NCBI RefSeq assembly: GCF_003056725.1
Contig: NZ_QBKZ01000016.1
Location: forward strand, 272,177 to 308,464
Direction: 5' to 3'
Length of the DNA stretch: 36,288 bases
Origin: Mangrovicoccus ximenensis
Lineage (GTDB): Bacteria > Pseudomonadota > Alphaproteobacteria > Rhodobacterales > Rhodobacteraceae
Positions 32,815 through 36,288 of the stretch are shown piece after piece (the stretch's first letter is position 1; the number at the start of each line of letters is the position of its first letter). The position numbers and the translations under genes were made by a program. The notes below the pieces were generated by a model that searched no databases, was not told where the DNA came from, and saw only the letters and a list, made by a program, of their open reading frames with translations.

Positions 32815-33851
32815 TGGCTGCACCGCATTCGCCGCTGCGCCGCCTCGCGCCGCAGCTGGTCATCCTTGCCGCCGTCCTGGCGCTGAACCTGGCGGTCTTC
32901 CCCGAATTCTTCCGCATCGAGTTCCAGAACGGACGGCTCTTCGGCGGGGTGGTCGACGTGCTCAACCGCGGCGCGCCGACCGCGATTCTGGCCATCGGCA
33001 TGACGCTGGTGATCGCCACGAAGGGCATCGACCTTTCCGTCGGCGCGGTCATGGCGATCGCCGGGGCCTGCGCCGCCAAGATCGTCGCCGACGGACACGG
33101 CTGGGGCACGGCGCTGGCGGGTGCGCTGGCGTCGGGGGCGGCCTGCGGTCTCTGGAACGGCGTGCTGGTGGCCTGGCTGCGCATCCAGCCCATCGTGGCC
33201 ACGCTGGTGCTGATGGTGGCGGGCAGGGGGATCGCCCAGCTGGTCACCGAGGGCACCATCCTGACCTTCCTCAACGAGGGCCTGATCCATCTCGGCGCCG
33301 GCACGATCCTGGGCATTCCGACGCCAGTGGTGATCTGGGTCGCGCTCGGGGCTGGCGTGACCTGGGCGGTGCGCAAGACCGCGCTGGGGCTGCTGATCGA
33401 GGCGATCGGCATCAATGCCGCGGCGTCGCGCCTGGCCGGGATCAACGCGCGGGTGCTCCTGACCTGCGTCTATCTCGTCTCGGGGCTCTGCGCGGCGCTG
33501 GCGGGGGTGATCGTCGCCGCAGACATCAAGGGGGCGGATGCCAACAATGCCGGGCTGTGGATGGAGCTCGACGCGATCCTCGCGGTGGTGATCGGCGGCA
33601 ATTCCCTGCTCGGCGGGCGGTTCTCGATCACCGCCTCGCTCTTGGGCGCGCTGATCATCCAGTCGGTGAACTCGGCGATCCTGCTTTCCGGCATGCCGCC
33701 GGAATTCAATCTGGTGATCAAGGCGGTGCTGATCCTCGCCATCCTCGTCATCCAGTCGCCGCGGATCGGCCACTGGCTCTACATCCTGCGCGCCTCGGGC
33801 GGAGATCCCGCCCCGCGCCGCGCCAAGCCGGTGAAGGAGACCGCGCGATGA
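32814..33851 (+). CDS. Sugar ABC transporter permease 1 (CUT2, YtfT/RbsC type)
   Basis: A 345-residue inner-membrane permease of the CUT2/BPD_transp_2 class. Characteristic parts are RGAPTAILAIGMTLVIATKGIDLSVGAVMAIAGA (about residues 51-84), QPIVATLVLMVAGRGIAQLVTEG, and AILAVVIGGNSLLGGRFSI. The GIDLSVG motif is typical of ribose and galactofuranose permeases. The ATG shares its A with the preceding TGA. The next gene overlaps by ATGA. Two different permeases in one operon, as in E. coli YtfT-YjfF, suggest a galactofuranose- or pentose-type importer. The binding protein is not in the window. Confidence 0.88.
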   Translation: MAAPHSPLRRLAPQLVILAAVLALNLAVFPEFFRIEFQNGRLFGGVVDVLNRGAPTAILAIGMTLVIATKGIDLSVGAVMAIAGACAAKIVADGHGWGTALAGALASGAACGLWNGVLVAWLRIQPIVATLVLMVAGRGIAQLVTEGTILTFLNEGLIHLGAGTILGIPTPVVIWVALGAGVTWAVRKTALGLLIEAIGINAAASRLAGINARVLLTCVYLVSGLCAALAGVIVAADIKGADANNAGLWMELDAILAVVIGGNSLLGGRFSITASLLGALIIQSVNSAILLSGMPPEFNLVIKAVLILAILVIQSPRIGHWLYILRASGGDPAPRRAKPVKETAR

Positions 33852-34840
33852 TCCGCTCCACCAGCCTGCCGCTGATCGTGACGCTGGCGACCTTCGTCAT
33901 CGCCTATGCGCTTTGCGCCTCCGCCTATCCGGCGATGCTGTCGAGCCGGGTCGCGGCGAACCTTCTGACCGACAATGCCTTCCTCGGCATCGCGGCGGTG
34001 GGCATGACCTTCGTCATTCTCTCGGGTGGGATCGACCTGTCGGTCGGCTCGGTGATCGCTTTCACCGGCGTCTTCCTCGCGGTGATCCTGCGCGACACTT
34101 CCGTCCATCCGCTGGCGGCCTTCGTTATGGTGCTGGCCCTGACGACGGCCTTCGGTGCCGCGATGGGGGCCGCCATCCACTACCTGGAGATGCCGCCCTT
34201 CATCGTCACGCTCGCAGGCATGTTTCTGGCCCGGGGCGCGGCCTACGTCCTGTCGGTCGACAGCGTGCCGATCACCCACGAGTTCTACGACTGGCTCCAG
34301 GACATCTACTGGAAGGCGCCCTCGGGCGGGCGGTTCCGGCTGACCGGGGCGCTGATGGTGCTGACCTTCCTGGCCGGCATCGTGCTGGCCCACCGCACCC
34401 GCTTCGGCCAGAACGTCTATGCGATGGGCGGCGGGGCGCAGACCGCGAAACTGATGGGCGTGCCGCTGGGGCGCACCACGGTCGGCATCTACGCGATCTC
34501 GGGCGGGCTCTCCGGGCTGGCCGGGATCGTCTTCTCGCTCTACACCTCGGCAGGCTACTCGCTGGCCGCGGTCGGGGTGGAGCTCGACGCCATCGCCGCG
34601 GTGGTGATCGGAGGCACGCTCCTGACCGGGGGCAGCGGCTTCGTCGCGGGCACATTCTTCGGCATCCTGATCATGGGGCTGATCCAGACCTACATCGTAT
34701 TCGACGGGACTTTGTCGAGCTGGTGGACCAAGATTGTCATCGGAGCGCTGCTCTTCACCTTCATCCTGCTGCAAAAGGGCCTGACTTGGGCAACGACACT
34801 CCGAAGAAGACCGGCACCTGGCTCGCCCATGCCCTCATGA
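33848..34840 (+). CDS. Sugar ABC transporter permease 2 (CUT2, YjfF type)
   Basis: A 330-residue CUT2 permease, partner of the preceding one. It shows LLTDNAFLGIAAVGMTFVILSGGIDLSVGSVIAFTG, LEMPPFIVTLAGMFLARGAAYVLS, VYAMGGGAQTAKLMGVPLGRT, and AIAAVVIGGTLLTGG, all close to the YjfF subgroup. ATGA overlaps couple it to both the upstream permease (33848) and the downstream GntR gene (34837). Intact. Confidence 0.88.
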   Translation: MIRSTSLPLIVTLATFVIAYALCASAYPAMLSSRVAANLLTDNAFLGIAAVGMTFVILSGGIDLSVGSVIAFTGVFLAVILRDTSVHPLAAFVMVLALTTAFGAAMGAAIHYLEMPPFIVTLAGMFLARGAAYVLSVDSVPITHEFYDWLQDIYWKAPSGGRFRLTGALMVLTFLAGIVLAHRTRFGQNVYAMGGGAQTAKLMGVPLGRTTVGIYAISGGLSGLAGIVFSLYTSAGYSLAAVGVELDAIAAVVIGGTLLTGGSGFVAGTFFGILIMGLIQTYIVFDGTLSSWWTKIVIGALLFTFILLQKGLTWATTLRRRPAPGSPMPS

Positions 34841-35568
34841 GCTTCGCCACGCCCGAGGGCCGGGCGGCGCGGGCATCGAACCATACCGATTTCGTGGTGG
34901 AAAGCCTCGGGCGCGCGATCGTGGCCGGGGAATATCCGCCCGAGACGATGATCCCGCTCGATCCCGATCTCTGCGAGATGTTCGACGTGTCGCGCACCGT
35001 GGTCCGCGAGGCCAAGAAGACGCTGATCGCCAAGGGGCTGATCCAGTCCAAGGCCAAGGTCGGCACCCATGTGCGCGAGGCCGAGGCCTGGAACATGTTC
35101 GACGAGGATGTGCTGCGCTGGCATGCCGGGCTGAGGAATGCCGGGGCCTTCTATGACGAACTCTTCGAGATGCGGCTGATCTTCGAGCCCGCGGCGGCGG
35201 AGCAGGCGGCCAAGCGCGCCAATGCCAATGGCTGCGGCCGTCTCTTCGAGCTGTCGGGCGCGCTGTCGGGCGCGGCAAGCCGCGCGGATTTCGCGGTCGC
35301 CGATTACGAGTTCCACCGCGAGGTGCTGCGCCTCTCGGGCAACCGCTTCCTGCTGTCGCTTGGCGACATGGTGCAGACCGCGCTCTACTCGCTGTTCCTC
35401 GCCGAGGCACACCGCTTCTATCCCGAAGGCGCCCAGGCCGTGGCCGACCGGCACCGGGACATCGCCTCGGCCATCTGCCGCGGCGCCGCCCTGGAGGCCC
35501 GGGAGGCCATGCACCGCGTGATCGAGGACGGGTATGCAAGGGTGAACGGGGGACGGCTGCCAGGCTGA
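34837..35568 (+). CDS. GntR-family (FadR subfamily) transcriptional regulator
   Basis: A 243-residue regulator with an N-terminal winged helix (FVVESLGRAIVAGEYPPETMIP, FDVSRTVVREAKKTLIAKGLI, VGTHVRE; residues about 15-75). The C-terminal FCD domain has FEMRLIFEPAAAEQAA, DYEFHREVLRLSGNRFLLSL with a metal-binding histidine, and DRHRDIASAICRGA with another. Subgroup features resemble DgoR-like sugar-acid regulators. The start used is the ATG overlapping the permease stop (34837-34840); a TTG further upstream is possible. The position at the end of the sugar transporter operon suggests autogenous control by the transported sugar or its acid. Confidence 0.87.
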   Translation: MSFATPEGRAARASNHTDFVVESLGRAIVAGEYPPETMIPLDPDLCEMFDVSRTVVREAKKTLIAKGLIQSKAKVGTHVREAEAWNMFDEDVLRWHAGLRNAGAFYDELFEMRLIFEPAAAEQAAKRANANGCGRLFELSGALSGAASRADFAVADYEFHREVLRLSGNRFLLSLGDMVQTALYSLFLAEAHRFYPEGAQAVADRHRDIASAICRGAALEAREAMHRVIEDGYARVNGGRLPG

Positions 35569-35726
35569 CAGGGGTGCGCGCAACATATTGGGATGATTTC
35601 CGATAATTGCCCATATTGTGTGCTCCCCCGCTGCCTATCCCTACGTCACGCTCATTTTTTGGGTTTTTCGTCGAGAATCAGGGGGACGTGCCGCCGCCGG
35701 AGCGGCGGGCGGGGCTTGATCCGGGC
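35569..35726. other. AT-rich gap between convergent genes with direct repeats and a hairpin
   Basis: CATATTG occurs at 35584-35590 and again at 35612-35618 (28 bp apart, near three helix turns); the surrounding stretch also forms an imperfect dyad (CATATTGGG ... CCCATATTG). This looks like a regulator site. Two T-runs follow at 35655-35666. CCGCCG, loop CCGGAG, CGGCGG at 35691-35708 is a hairpin placed to terminate the reverse monooxygenase gene. No coding potential seen. Confidence 0.4.
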
Positions 35727-36288
35727 CTAGCTGGCGGCGCGGGCACCGGCCTCGGCGGCCAGTTCCTGCATCGCCTCGGCACCGATCGCGAAGGAGCGCT
35801 TGCGCGCCGCGTGGTCGTGGATATGGCCGGTGAGGATCACCTCGTCCGGCTCCAGGATCTCGATCAGCCCGCGCAGCCGCTCCTTGACCGTCGCCTTCGA
35901 TCCGACGACCGAGATGCGCAGCTGGTGGTTGGCCATGCGGATCTCGGCATCGCTGGCCACGCTCGACAGGTCGTCCACCGGGCGCGGCAGCGGCCCGCGC
36001 AGCCCCTTGCGGATATTGATGAAGCCCTGCTGCATCGAGGTGCGGATCCGCGCGCCTTCCTCGTCGGTCTCGGCGGCGAAGATGTTGACCGCCAGCATGA
36101 AATGCGGGCGCTGGATCGCGCCGGGGCGGAAGGAGCTGCGGTAGACGGCGATCGCGTCTTCCAGCGCGTCGGGGGCGAAATGGCTGGCGAAGGCATAGGG
36201 CAGGCCGAGATGCGCGGCGAGCTGGGCGCCGAAGAGCGAGCTGCCGAGCATCCAGACCGGCACCTCGGTTCCGGCGCCGGGAACGGCG
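35727..36288 (-). CDS. Luciferase-like (LLM class) flavin-dependent monooxygenase, 5' end outside the window
   Basis: The last 186 codons of a bacterial-luciferase-like flavin monooxygenase, reading through the right window edge without a start. It has PVWMLGSSLFGAQLAAHLGLPYAFASHFAPD, a strong LLM signature (LGSS..GA..AA..GLPYAFA.HF), then RPHFMLAVNIFAAETDEEG and the C-terminal MANHQLRISVVGSKATVKERLRGLI and EVILTGHIHDHAARKRSF. This subgroup (about 330 residues, YhbW/MsnO8-like) has unknown substrates. Family members use FMNH2 or F420; the former is likely in this taxon. It converges on the GntR gene. Confidence 0.85.
   Translation of the reverse strand, partial: AVPGAGTEVPVWMLGSSLFGAQLAAHLGLPYAFASHFAPDALEDAIAVYRSSFRPGAIQRPHFMLAVNIFAAETDEEGARIRTSMQQGFINIRKGLRGPLPRPVDDLSSVASDAEIRMANHQLRISVVGSKATVKERLRGLIEILEPDEVILTGHIHDHAARKRSFAIGAEAMQELAAEAGARAAS

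Noticed and set aside
1..36288. CRISPR arrays, tRNA or rRNA genes, phage or defence genes
   Set aside because: I saw no regularly spaced repeats, no cloverleaf or rRNA-like sequence, and no nuclease, integrase or toxin-antitoxin signatures. The only mobile-element trace is the transposase remnant.

Overview
The window is about 36.3 kb of uniformly GC-rich DNA (by eye close to two thirds G+C) with the gene content of an alphaproteobacterium of the Rhodobacteraceae/Paracoccaceae type. The indications are an assimilatory nitrate locus with NasS-NasT, tripartite tricarboxylate (Tct) transporters, urea and polar amino acid ABC transporters, and ATGA-type overlapping genes. The species call is inference; no rRNA or tRNA gene was seen.

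Layout, left to right. (1) 473-4095: a polyamine-type ABC transporter (binding protein and two permeases, no ATPase) and a class V aminotransferase cut off before its end. (2) 4527-5800: tctC and the start of tctB. (3) 5800-6510 (-): an internal piece of a GlpD-like FAD dehydrogenase. (4) 6510-7357: the C-terminal part of an FtsX-family permease. (5) 7358-11597: the end of a GAF-type protein, two globins, nirB, nirD and the first 65 codons of nasA. (6) 11598-12712: urtB without its N-terminus. (7) 12804-16201: a GntR/FCD regulator without its DNA-binding domain and a complete polar amino acid ABC operon. (8) 16517-20575 (-): an aldo/keto reductase, an FAD amine oxidase without its FAD-binding N-terminus, and an ATPase/TPR regulator piece fused in frame to it. 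(9) 20590-22205: the end of an RraA-like aldolase, a second tctC and a cut tctB. (10) 22226-22775 (-): the end of a quinone oxidoreductase. (11) 22780-23090: the end of an IS4-type transposase. (12) 23094-24146: a chemoreceptor without its sensor half. (13) 24191-31426 (-): nasT-nasS, a leader, nrtA, nrtB (frameshifted), a tandem nitrate-transporter ATPase and the first two thirds of a GAF-type protein. (14) 31519-31660 (-): the end of truA. (15) 31660-32395: a middle/end piece of an FAD oxidoreductase. (16) 32412-35568: the end of a sugar ABC ATPase, two permeases and a GntR regulator. (17) 35727-36288 (-): a luciferase-like monooxygenase running off the window.

The dominant feature is this mosaic. 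About fourteen abrupt joins cut genes mid-frame, often with a strand change and no intact mobile element. Segments 5 and 13 look like two parts of one nitrate-assimilation operon: the GAF-type protein breaks inside its second repeat at 24191 and its apparent C-terminal end lies 17 kb away on the other strand at 7358. The joins could be real rearrangements of a scrambled, decaying region or assembly/amplification chimeras; the sequence alone cannot separate these.

The best intact biology is the nitrate control region. NasT (an ANTAR RNA-binding antiterminator) and NasS (its cytoplasmic nitrate sensor) lie directly upstream of a leader before nrtA. That leader holds two hairpins with A1/G4 hexaloops (AAUGGC and AAAGCC) and an intrinsic terminator with seven U. 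The second hexaloop hairpin shares seven bases with the terminator's 5' arm, so the two are mutually exclusive, as expected for ANTAR antitermination. A second recurring theme is a strong inverted repeat between the binding-protein gene and the first permease gene in four of five transporter operons.
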